Shown here: positions 18,847 to 27,023 of the stretch, in pieces | How the letters are laid out: every line of letters starts with the position of its first letter | Position numbering within the stretch: position 1 is the first letter of the stretch | Source of the DNA: Geminocystis sp. NIES-3708 | GTDB lineage: Bacteria; Cyanobacteriota; Cyanobacteriia; Cyanobacteriales; Cyanobacteriaceae | Assembly: GCF_001548095.1 (NCBI RefSeq) | Contig: NZ_AP014815.1 | Span: 62,001 to 126,000 of the forward strand | DNA: 64,000 bases | Reading direction: 5' to 3' | Notes under the pieces: model-generated | Told to the model about the DNA's origin: nothing | Database searches by the model: none | Seen by the model: only the letters and a program-made list of their open reading frames with translations | Translations under genes and position numbers: made by a program

Positions 18847-19467
18847 ATGCAAAGTTCAACTATTGACTCTCAAGTTACAGTAGGCTACGAAAAAGATGCC
18901 GAATCTCATCATCATGGACATCCCGATCATAGAATGTTTGGGTTAGTATTATTTCTTATCGCTGAAAGTATGATCTTTTTTGGTCTTTTCAGTGCTTATA
19001 TGATCTATTATGCGACTATGCCAGAATGGCCTATGGGTGATATTGAGTTAGAATTGCTTTTACCCGGTATAAACAGCATTATTCTTATTTCTAGTAGTTT
19101 TGTCATGCACAAAGGGCAAAGTTGTATTAGAAATAACGATGCAAAGGGTTTGCAATTATGGTTTACCATCACTGCTATTATGGGTGTTATCTTCTTGGGT
19201 GGACAACTTTATGAATATGCTCATACAGGTTTTGGTTTGACAGATAATCTTTTTACCAGTTGTTTTTATGTATTAACTGGTTTTCATGGTTTACACGTTA
19301 CGGCAGGTTTATTATTCATCTTAGCGGTATTGTGGCGATCAAGAAAAGAAGGTCATTATTCAGCCAGTAAACATTTCGGCGTAGAAGCATCAGAATTATA
19401 TTGGCACTTTGTGGATGTAATTTGGATTATTTTGTTTATTTTGGTTTATTTATTGCCATTACAGTAA
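18847..19467 (+). CDS. ctaE: Cytochrome c oxidase subunit III
   Basis: Structural membrane subunit of the terminal oxidase. 206 residues with five helices; family motifs include LIAESMIFFGLFSAY, FYVLTGFHGLHVTAGL and the C-terminal ASELYWHFVDVIWIILF. The His-rich N-terminus (SHHHGHPDHR) faces the cytoplasm. Third of ctaC-D-E. Confidence 0.96.
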   Translation: MQSSTIDSQVTVGYEKDAESHHHGHPDHRMFGLVLFLIAESMIFFGLFSAYMIYYATMPEWPMGDIELELLLPGINSIILISSSFVMHKGQSCIRNNDAKGLQLWFTITAIMGVIFLGGQLYEYAHTGFGLTDNLFTSCFYVLTGFHGLHVTAGLLFILAVLWRSRKEGHYSASKHFGVEASELYWHFVDVIWIILFILVYLLPLQ

Positions 19468-19475
19468 TTATTTGG

Positions 19476-19496
19476 GTAGGGTAAATATTGCCCTAC
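19476..19496 (+). terminator. Hairpin after ctaE
   Basis: GTAGGGTAA (19476-19484) pairs with TTGCCCTAC (19488-19496) through a 3-nt loop with one G-T pair, 8 bp after the ctaE stop. There is no clean T run afterwards, so it may be a dispersed repeat or a 3' stabilising hairpin rather than a strict terminator. Confidence 0.45.
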
Positions 19497-19673
19497 TTAA
19501 TACACATCAATTATTAGAATAGTTTAGGAGATCTCAACAATAAATCATCTTGATTGTTTCAAAGTTGTTTTAATATATTTCCTGAGAATACTTTTAATAC
19601 AACTATAATAAAATCATAAGTTCTCCTTAACTGTGGGATGATATAATTGAGAAATAAATTTAAGTTACATGGC

Positions 19674-20465
19674 ATGGCAAAAAAAAAGACTCCTAGTGAA
19701 ACTAATATCCTGAGTTTACTAACAGAAAATTCCTATTTATTTAAAGGATTAAATCAGGAAGAATTAAGTTCTTATTTACCGACAGATAGTCTCATTAAAG
19801 AAAAACTTTTTTCTAATCGTCCTGTATTTACGGCTTTTTTACCTGATGAAAGTTTAGATAGTTTATATATAATCTTAGAAGGTGGACCTGTTATTGTTCG
19901 TAGTAATCCTTTAGATAGAATTATTTCTATTACCTATGCCCGAGGGTGCTTTGGTATGCGTAGTTTACCCTTTAGTCATGGTTTTGCTACAAAAAGTTTT
20001 CCTAGTTTAGTGGAGGCTTATAAAACAACTTATATTACTAAAATTCCTTTAGTATCCTTACAGAAAATTTATGATCATTTTGAGTTAGTGCGTGAACGTT
20101 ATAATACTCTATTTGAATTAAGAGAAAAATTTACTTATCATTTACTCAATTGTAGTAGCTATCCACCTCAAGCTGTCGCATCTTTATTGAGAGCATTAAT
20201 TTATCAAGAAAGAGAATTAGAGAGTCAACCTGATAACAAAGGAGTTTATGTGCTAGATTTATCGGTAGAAGTTATAGCTAAAGCTTGTCAGTTGAATCAG
20301 CGCACGGTAGAACAAGTTTTAAAAGGTATGCAAAAACAAGGATTAATTAGCTTAGATAAAGATAACGATACTTCTGAGGATGTCATTAATATTCTCAATG
20401 CAGAAGAATTAAAAGAAGTTTATAGTGCTACTAGAGATAAGGTTTCATGGTGGCCTTTACGTTAA
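19674..20465 (+). CDS. Crp/Fnr-family transcriptional regulator
   Basis: Two-domain regulator: a cyclic-nucleotide-binding-like beta barrel (about residues 25-140), a long dimerisation helix and a C-terminal winged HTH (VIAKACQLNQRTVEQVLKGMQKQG). In the phosphate-binding cassette the usual FGE and Arg are not seen; the segment reads CFGMRSLPF, so cAMP binding is unlikely, and there is no N-terminal Fe-S Cys cluster. Start taken at the ATG MAKKKTPSE; a TTG nine codons upstream (19647) is open but less likely. It lies 206 bp after ctaE; control of the oxidase operon is only a guess. Confidence 0.8.
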   Translation: MAKKKTPSETNILSLLTENSYLFKGLNQEELSSYLPTDSLIKEKLFSNRPVFTAFLPDESLDSLYIILEGGPVIVRSNPLDRIISITYARGCFGMRSLPFSHGFATKSFPSLVEAYKTTYITKIPLVSLQKIYDHFELVRERYNTLFELREKFTYHLLNCSSYPPQAVASLLRALIYQERELESQPDNKGVYVLDLSVEVIAKACQLNQRTVEQVLKGMQKQGLISLDKDNDTSEDVINILNAEELKEVYSATRDKVSWWPLR

Positions 20466-20800
20466 ATGCTTTTACTAGGGTGATGCTCATTAATTATCGT
20501 TTACAAAAATTGTAGAAATACAAAATTAGCATATTTTTTACAATTTTTGAAGAACATTCAACCCCTCATCAAAACCTGAATTCGATATAAATTTGTTAGA
20601 AAAAATAAGACTTGGAGACGAGAGAATTAAAGAACTAGGTTAAAACTGATTTAAACATTATTAACATTGATTTTCGACAATTGTTGATCAAATTTAATTT
20701 TTTAAGTAGCTGAAATTTGATGTGTCATCAATCTTAAATCCCCCATAGTTCAAAATTTTAAGTCAAAATGAGGTATCAAAAGTCTTTTTCAGAAACTTTA
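20466..20800. other. Convergent intergenic region (335 bp)
   Basis: No gene is seen. It contains a perfect 11-bp inverted repeat CAAAAATTGTA (20504-20514) / TACAATTTTTG (20539-20549) about 40 bp after the regulator, perhaps an AT-rich terminator, and a second 9-bp dyad ATCAAATTT (20687-20695) / AAATTTGAT (20713-20721). Confidence 0.5.
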
Positions 20801-21319
20801 TTATTCTTTACATCCCAAACTGTCTCTAGTTTTTATCCCCGTAACAGGATTAATACCAGTGGCTTTTTCACACATTAAACTAACTTGATAACGATCAATC
20901 ACAGCTCCAGAAAAATCTGCTCCTTCTATGTTAGTATCGTAAAATCGGGTACGAGTAGCAATGGCATCTACAAAAATAGCATTTCTTAAGTCAGATAAAT
21001 CAAAAGTGACACGATCAATTAAAGCACCTGTAAAGTTAACACCCCGTAAATCTGCACCTAATAATATTCCTTCTGTCATGATGGCATTAGTAAGATTAGA
21101 ATTTTGAAAAGAAGCATTTCTAAGATTAGTTGCCGCAAAAACTGAGCCTGTTAAGTCTCGATTAGAAAAATCTTGTCCTTCTAATTCAGCATAGGTGAAA
21201 TTTAGAATTTCAGCATTAACTGGTTGAGGTGTTAACAGAATTAATCCAATACTTAAAAGTAAAAGTAAAAATATACAAAATACACGCCATAGAATAGTTA
21301 AAAATCGAGTCGAAATCAT
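20801..21319 (-). CDS. Exported pentapeptide-repeat protein (probably thylakoid-lumenal)
   Basis: After a hydrophobic signal segment (ILWRVFCIFLLLLLSIGLIL, cleavage probable after VNA) the protein is built of A(D/N)LXX pentapeptides (FSNRDLTGSVFAATNLRNAS and onward), which fold as a right-handed quadrilateral beta helix. It ends with a Cys pair region LMCEKATGINPVTG...SLGC like lumenal TL15/TL17-type proteins. The frame is open to a start at 21397, but the ATG MISTRFLTI (21319) gives a normal leader. Role unknown. Confidence 0.75.
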   Translation of the reverse strand: MISTRFLTILWRVFCIFLLLLLSIGLILLTPQPVNAEILNFTYAELEGQDFSNRDLTGSVFAATNLRNASFQNSNLTNAIMTEGILLGADLRGVNFTGALIDRVTFDLSDLRNAIFVDAIATRTRFYDTNIEGADFSGAVIDRYQVSLMCEKATGINPVTGIKTRDSLGCKE

Positions 21320-21429
21320 AATTTTTTTCTTACAGAAGGGATTAATAAGCAAAAGAAGAGAATTGACACTGAAAGGGTAGAATATTGAATTGACCATAGT
21401 AATTTATTCAATTAGAGTCTTTTATATAA

Positions 21430-22944
21430 ATGTTAATTGTAGCGAGGATCACTAATTTAGAGACTGAAAGAAAAAAAATTTCATCGGAGTTGAAAATTGG
21501 TTTTGTTCCCACTATGGGAGCGTTACATTTAGGGCATGAAAGTTTAATAAAACAAGCAGTAACTGAAAATGATTATGTGGTAGTTAGTATATTTGTTAAT
21601 CCTTTACAATTTAGCATTGATGAAGATTTAGATAAATATCCTAGACAATTAGAGAAAGACATCGAATTATGCGAAAAATTAGGAGTTAATCTCTTGTTTA
21701 CCCCTTCAGAAGAAGAAATGAACACTTTAAAAGGAGAAATCACTTTTGTGACACCTCCTCTCTCAATGATGTCAGTTTTATGTGGAAAATATCGACAAGG
21801 ACATTTTCAAGGAGTTGCTACCATTGTGACAAAATTGTTTAACTTAATTCAACCAAATATCGCTTATTTTGGGCAAAAAGATGCACAACAGGTGGCAATT
21901 ATCAAAAAAATGGTCAATGATCTCCATATTCCTGTTAAAATCAAAGCTTGTACTATTATTCGGGGAAATTCAGGATTAGCACTAAGCTCAAGAAATCAAT
22001 ATTTAAGCTCTCAAGAAAAAGAAGAAGCAACATTGCTATTTAAGAGTTTAACTTTGGCAAAAGAGGCTTTTTTAAAAGGCGAAAAAAATACTCATAAATT
22101 AATCATAATTATTCAAAATGAGTTTAAAAATCATCCTTTTTTAAGTTTACAATACATAGAAATAGTTGACCCCGAAACTTTAAAACCGCTAACAATAATT
22201 GCTGATTCTGCTTTGATGGCTATTGCCGCTTATTGTGGTGATACTCGTTTGATAGATAATCTGATTTTAACTGTGAGAAAACCCATTATAGCCATAGATG
22301 GACCGGCGGGAGCAGGAAAATCCACCGTTAGCCGTCGTTTAGCCCATGAATTAGGCTTTTTATATCTTGATACTGGTGCTATGTATCGAGCTATTACTTG
22401 GTTAGTCATGGAAAATAAGATTGATGTTACTGATGAAAAAGCGATCGCAACATTGGTGAATACAGCAGAAATTGATTTATTCCCAAGCCCAGATTTAAAC
22501 ATACCCGTCACTGTCAAAGTTAATCAAAAAGACGTTACTCAGGTAATTCGCACTCCTTTAGTTACGGCTAATGTATCGAAAGTATCTGCACAAAAATCTG
22601 TGAGAGAAAAATTAGTAAAACTTCAACAAGAATATGGCATACAAGGGGGGATTGTCGCTGAAGGAAGAGATATTGGTACAAATGTTTTTCCTACTGCACA
22701 ATTAAAAATATTTTTGACGGCATCGCCAACAGCAAGGGCAAAAAGACGATTAATAGATTTAAAAAATCAGGGAGAAAATAATATTAATTTAGAGGGATTA
22801 ATTAACGATATTCAACAAAGAGATTATCTTGATAGTACCAGAGAAATTTCTCCTCTTAGAAAAGCAGAAAATGCCATAGAAATTATTACTGATGATTTTA
22901 CTATTGAAGAGGTAATTAATAATATTAAAAGTTATTTAATTTAA
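21430..22944 (+). CDS. panC/cmk: Bifunctional pantothenate synthetase / cytidylate kinase
   Basis: Cyanobacterial-type fusion. Residues 1-280 are PanC, joining pantoate and beta-alanine with ATP: PTMGALHLGHESLI (HIGH-type site) and LALSSRNQYL. Residues from about 285 are CMP kinase: IAIDGPAGAGKSTVSRRLA (P-loop), DTGAMYRAITWL and the EGRDIGTNVFP motif. 504 residues. The fusion joins coenzyme A and nucleotide metabolism for no clear reason but is common in cyanobacteria. Divergent from the pentapeptide gene; contains one HIP1 octamer. Confidence 0.95.
   Translation: MLIVARITNLETERKKISSELKIGFVPTMGALHLGHESLIKQAVTENDYVVVSIFVNPLQFSIDEDLDKYPRQLEKDIELCEKLGVNLLFTPSEEEMNTLKGEITFVTPPLSMMSVLCGKYRQGHFQGVATIVTKLFNLIQPNIAYFGQKDAQQVAIIKKMVNDLHIPVKIKACTIIRGNSGLALSSRNQYLSSQEKEEATLLFKSLTLAKEAFLKGEKNTHKLIIIIQNEFKNHPFLSLQYIEIVDPETLKPLTIIADSALMAIAAYCGDTRLIDNLILTVRKPIIAIDGPAGAGKSTVSRRLAHELGFLYLDTGAMYRAITWLVMENKIDVTDEKAIATLVNTAEIDLFPSPDLNIPVTVKVNQKDVTQVIRTPLVTANVSKVSAQKSVREKLVKLQQEYGIQGGIVAEGRDIGTNVFPTAQLKIFLTASPTARAKRRLIDLKNQGENNINLEGLINDIQQRDYLDSTREISPLRKAENAIEIITDDFTIEEVINNIKSYLI
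22441..22448. repeat. HIP1 octamer
   Basis: GCGATCGC in the kinase part of panC/cmk. Confidence 0.9.
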
Positions 22945-22996
22945 TTTGTTTCGTCCTGAAGTGATTATATTTTACTCAAAATGTTAGCATTTCGCT

Positions 22997-23025
22997 AAAG
23001 CTAATTAGCGATAGCTAATCGCTTT
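22997..23025. repeat. Nested TTAGC/GCTAA dyad after panC/cmk
   Basis: AAAGC (22997-23001) and GCTTT (23021-23025) flank AGCGAT-AGCTA-ATCGCT (23007-23023), with a further TTAGC/GCTAA pair just upstream. Likely a dispersed palindromic element or a terminator, with an A-rich rather than T-rich exit on the plus strand. Confidence 0.5.
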
Positions 23026-23077
23026 AAAAATTTCAAAACTTCTATAGTAAGATTGCTATATATCCATAGATTATGTC

Positions 23078-23731
23078 ATGGAAAATGTAACTAACCTCAA
23101 TTTAAAATTAATATTTTTTCTCCCAATTGTCTTAATAAATCTAATGATTTCTGTCGCACTGGTATCTTATAATACCGAGAATATTCTTCCCGATAACTTT
23201 TACACTGGTTTGATGGCAGGTTTAGCACATCCTATCATTGCCTTAAACCATTTAACGTTTATTATCGGTGTCGGATTATTAGGTAGTTTATGCTCTTGGG
23301 GTATAATTATTGCTGTAGTTTTTGTCTTGACTTCGATATTAGGTACATTTGTTAATTTAATGAGTATAAACTTACCAGTTCCTGAGTTGATTATTTCTTT
23401 ATCGGTTTCAACAATTGGTTTAATGTTAGCCAAAAGCAAATTACCTAAAAATTTTACAGCGATAACTCTAACATTAATAGCTGGAATTTTTCATGGCTAT
23501 AGTTATGGAGAAAGTATCATCGGGGCAAAAAATACTCCTTTATTTGCTTATATAACAGGTTTTGTCTCAATTCAAGTTATTGTTATTTTTTGCTATTATA
23601 AATTTTCTAAATTATGGCAGAATAAATCTTCCGATAATTCTTCTCCTTCTTCTTCTTTAATTGTAAGATTAATAGGCTGTGGTATTTTTGGTATGGGTAT
23701 AACTTTTATGTCTAATTTTTTAGGGGCATAA
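23078..23731 (+). CDS. HupE/UreJ-like membrane protein (putative Ni/Co permease)
   Basis: 217 residues with about six hydrophobic helices. It keeps the layout of HupE/UreJ secondary metal transporters: an N-terminal helix, the GLAHPIIALNHLTFIIGVGLLG segment matching the HPxxGxDH metal motif, and FHGYSYGESIIG in the fifth helix. The Gly and Asp of the motif are replaced by Ala and Asn, so metal specificity or function may differ. No cobalamin or nickel riboswitch is seen upstream. Probably part of the following membrane/glycan gene run only by position. Confidence 0.7.
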   Translation: MENVTNLNLKLIFFLPIVLINLMISVALVSYNTENILPDNFYTGLMAGLAHPIIALNHLTFIIGVGLLGSLCSWGIIIAVVFVLTSILGTFVNLMSINLPVPELIISLSVSTIGLMLAKSKLPKNFTAITLTLIAGIFHGYSYGESIIGAKNTPLFAYITGFVSIQVIVIFCYYKFSKLWQNKSSDNSSPSSSLIVRLIGCGIFGMGITFMSNFLGA

Positions 23732-23792
23732 ATTATTAATAATGAAAACAATTAACTATTACAATTAACCATCAATTATTAATTAAATTATT

Positions 23793-25601
23793 ATGCTTAT
23801 TCCTTTAATTAGTACTTTTATTGCGATTATTATTAGTGCAATTAGTTTTTTTATTTATCAAGGCAAATTTATTCTTATTCCTGATAATGTATCTACTATT
23901 TTTAAACAAAATAAGCTAATAGTTATAGGTCTCAATTTTATCGCTTTTGGTCTATTATTAGGATTAGTTGGCTATGTTTTAAGTCTAGGAGGAAACTTTC
24001 GTTATTTAAGAGTTATTATTTTAGTTATTGGTTGTCTTTGTTTAAAAATATCTGTAGCTAAAGAAATAGATAAGTTACCTGAATTACCTGATTTTTTCAA
24101 AGCTATTCTTAATATCAATAATACTCAAGTTTTACAAATATTTGCAACTATTATTGTTAGTTTTTTGCTAATAAAAAGTTTAGTAGCAGTAGATTGGATT
24201 AACGGTGATACTTGGATGTATCAATTACCTTTTGCCGCTCGTTTTTGGGGTTTAGTTTCTCCAGAACAATATATGTTTGAAGCAGAAAGAGAACCTTTTT
24301 TTAATACTTCTACAATGTTACCTAACATTCTACAAGGTTTTTTTTGGTATTTATTTGGAATAAAACGTCCTCAAGGTGCTAATTTAGTTAGTTTTTTAAG
24401 TTTAATTGGTTATTTTATTTTTATTAAACATTATCTAAAAATTCCCTATTATTTATCAGTTATTGCTATTTTAGCAGTTCCTTTAATTCACATTGCCGCT
24501 ACCAGTTGTTATGTCGATTTATTAACTAATGTTGGTTTTGCCATCACTTTAATTATAACCTATTTATTATATTTAAAAGAAGATTTTATTAACTATAAAA
24601 ACGTCTCTATATTTATTTTAGGGGGCTTTATTGCAGCTAACAGTAAATATTTATTAGTGCCTCCTTTAGTATTAGTTATATTTTTTGTTTTTATCAGAAT
24701 TTTGTGGTTAATTTTTTATCGTTTCAATCCTGCTAGTAAAATTAAAAATATTTTAACTTTAATTTTTACTATGGCTGGAGCAAATATTATAATTTTTCTA
24801 ACATCATTTAAAAATTTAGTTATTTATCAAAACCCTTTTTATCCTTTAAAAATAACTATTTTTGGCTATGAATTCAATCATACTGTTGTCCCTAGTGAAG
24901 ATTATATGTCAGATAAAATTGAGGCAATGTTTCCGATACAAAGATGGCTTTTTTCTTTATTAGAAATAGGTGCTTTTGACGAAAGAAGACCTTGGAAATG
25001 GACAATTGCAATGGATTATGTGCCTTTAGATGCTGATACTTTTGGCATGGGAGGATATTTTGCAATTTATGTTATTTTTAATATCATCTTATTTGCTTTT
25101 TTATGTAGAAAAAATAATCCAGAAACAAGAGTCGCTTTAGGAATGGTAATTATCATGACATTAGTTACTCCTTTTCTGCCTTTTTCCTATCAATTAAGAT
25201 ACTATATGTATTGGATAATAATTTTAATAACTTTTAATTTATATTTGCTTTTGCAACATTATCAATTAACTAAAAGTTTATGGTTAAAACCTCAAAACTA
25301 CGGTTATGTTGGCATAATAATTATGATGATTTTTGTTATTTCTACTCGCTGGGATTACACTTATCCAAATCCTATGTCTTTAGATAAATTTATGAATAAT
25401 GATAATCGTGTAAATCCAGAAGTTATCGCCATACTAGAAGAAAAAAAACAGGCTTGTTTAGTAGGTTTTACTCCTCTAACTTTTTTATATAATTCTCAAT
25501 TTCATGAAGGCAAAAATTATTCAGTTAAAGCCGAATTTAGTTATGGTGAAGAAGAAGTACGAAAAAAATGCGGTGATCGACCTATAATATATAAGAAATA
25601 G
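23793..25601 (+). CDS. Polytopic membrane protein, GT-C glycosyltransferase-like
   Basis: 602 residues with roughly twelve to fourteen hydrophobic helices and a short soluble C-terminus. An acidic extracytoplasmic loop after helix 4 (AVDWINGDTWMYQLPFAARF) and a second charged loop (EREPFFNTSTML) recall GT39/PMT-like GT-C enzymes, but no diagnostic motif is certain. The immediate downstream gene is a GT2 glycosyltransferase of the type that charges polyprenyl phosphate, which fits a sugar-transfer pair. The product remains unassigned. Confidence 0.55.
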   Translation: MLIPLISTFIAIIISAISFFIYQGKFILIPDNVSTIFKQNKLIVIGLNFIAFGLLLGLVGYVLSLGGNFRYLRVIILVIGCLCLKISVAKEIDKLPELPDFFKAILNINNTQVLQIFATIIVSFLLIKSLVAVDWINGDTWMYQLPFAARFWGLVSPEQYMFEAEREPFFNTSTMLPNILQGFFWYLFGIKRPQGANLVSFLSLIGYFIFIKHYLKIPYYLSVIAILAVPLIHIAATSCYVDLLTNVGFAITLIITYLLYLKEDFINYKNVSIFILGGFIAANSKYLLVPPLVLVIFFVFIRILWLIFYRFNPASKIKNILTLIFTMAGANIIIFLTSFKNLVIYQNPFYPLKITIFGYEFNHTVVPSEDYMSDKIEAMFPIQRWLFSLLEIGAFDERRPWKWTIAMDYVPLDADTFGMGGYFAIYVIFNIILFAFLCRKNNPETRVALGMVIIMTLVTPFLPFSYQLRYYMYWIIILITFNLYLLLQHYQLTKSLWLKPQNYGYVGIIIMMIFVISTRWDYTYPNPMSLDKFMNNDNRVNPEVIAILEEKKQACLVGFTPLTFLYNSQFHEGKNYSVKAEFSYGEEEVRKKCGDRPIIYKK

Positions 25602-25735
25602 TGGTGTTAAGACTAAAAGAATCGGAAAACATTAAACTTCTTGCAAAATAAAAACTAAAATCTATTTAAAGTGATAAATTATCAATTTTAATAACTATTG
25701 CCCATTGTAAGAGTGTCCATTGCCGAACAATTCTT

Positions 25736-25777
25736 AATTATTCATTATCAATTATTCATTATCAATTACTCATTACC
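25736..25777. repeat. Three tandem 14-bp units before a start codon
   Basis: AATTATTCATTATC occurs twice exactly and a third time with three changes, ending 3 bp before the glycosyltransferase ATG. The same 14-mer recurs before the SbcC-like gene at 31016. Confidence 0.8.
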
Positions 25778-25780
25778 TAA

Positions 25781-26908
25781 ATGGATTCTCTCGAATTGTC
25801 AATTATTATGCCTTGTCTTAATGAAGCGGAGACTCTTGCTACTTGCATTGAGAAAGCACAATGGTATTTACAGGAATATCAGCTGAAAGGAGAAGTACTT
25901 ATTGCAGATAATGGTAGTGATGATGGTTCACAAGAAATCGCTATGAAAATGGGTGCAACCCTAGTTAACGTAAGAGAAAAAGGCTATGGTAGTGCCATTA
26001 TGGGGGGAATCTTAGGGGCAAAAGGAGAGTTTATAATTATGGCAGATGCTGATGATAGTTATGACTTTACAAATCTAAATCCTTTTGTGGAAAAATTGCG
26101 TAGTGGTTATGATTTAGTTATGGGAAATCGGTTTAAAGGTGGAATAAAACCTGATGCGATGCCTTTTCTTCACAAATATTTGGGTAATCCTGTACTAACA
26201 TGGTTAGGTAAGTTATTTTTTCGTAGTCCGTGTAATGATTTTCACTGTGGCTTGAGAGGGTTTCGTAAACAAGCAATTTTAGGTTTAAATTTACGTACTA
26301 CTGGTATGGAGTTTGCCTCTGAAATGGTAGTAAAATCAACATTAAACGGTTTAAAAATAACGGAAGTTCCCACTACTTTATCACCTGATGGGCGTTCTCG
26401 TAAACCTCATTTACGCACATGGCGTGATGGTTGGCGACATTTACGGTTTTTATTATTATATAGTCCTCGTTGGTTATTTCTGTATCCCGGATTTTTTCTT
26501 ATGGTTATGGGTTTGATTAGTACCATAATTTTATTATCTAGTCCGAGAGTTCACAGTTTATTATATTCCGCTACGGCAATTATTATTGGATTTCAATTAG
26601 TTAATTTTGCTATTTTTACTAAAGTTTATGGGATTCAAGAAGGATTATTACCACAAGATAAAAAGTTCTTAAAATTTCTTGATTTTTTTACTTTAGAACA
26701 AGGATTAATTTTTGGAACAATATTGTTTATTCTTGGTGGGATTACTTCTATTTTTGCTTTATTTCAGTGGGAATCTGTAGGTTTTGGCTCTTTAAACCCT
26801 ATATTAACTATGCGTTTAGTTATTCCTTCTGTTACAGCGATCGCCTTAGGTTTACAAGTAATTTTTGCTAGTTTTTTCCTCAGTATTTTTCAACTAAAAA
26901 CTAAATAA
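25781..26908 (+). CDS. GT2 family glycosyltransferase with C-terminal membrane helices
   Basis: GT-A domain at residues 1-225 with LSIIMPCLNEAETLATCI, ADNGSDDGS and the metal motif MADADDSYDF; four hydrophobic helices follow (about residues 228-370). Closest in architecture to dolichyl/polyprenyl-phosphate mannose or glucose synthases. The start has no Shine-Dalgarno and is abutted by a tandem 14-bp repeat. Probably works with the upstream 602-residue membrane protein in envelope glycan synthesis; one HIP1 octamer lies near the 3' end. Confidence 0.83.
   Translation: MDSLELSIIMPCLNEAETLATCIEKAQWYLQEYQLKGEVLIADNGSDDGSQEIAMKMGATLVNVREKGYGSAIMGGILGAKGEFIIMADADDSYDFTNLNPFVEKLRSGYDLVMGNRFKGGIKPDAMPFLHKYLGNPVLTWLGKLFFRSPCNDFHCGLRGFRKQAILGLNLRTTGMEFASEMVVKSTLNGLKITEVPTTLSPDGRSRKPHLRTWRDGWRHLRFLLLYSPRWLFLYPGFFLMVMGLISTIILLSSPRVHSLLYSATAIIIGFQLVNFAIFTKVYGIQEGLLPQDKKFLKFLDFFTLEQGLIFGTILFILGGITSIFALFQWESVGFGSLNPILTMRLVIPSVTAIALGLQVIFASFFLSIFQLKTK
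26837..26844. repeat. HIP1 octamer
   Basis: GCGATCGC near the 3' end of the GT2 gene. Confidence 0.9.
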
Positions 26909-27023
26909 TATTGATGATAATTAAGGTTTAAGACCCAAAATTAACTAAAGTTTTTTTGAATTATTTAAACAAATTTAAGTTTTTTGTACCTATTTGTTTC
27001 ATTGTGGTGTCAGCATTTTTTTT

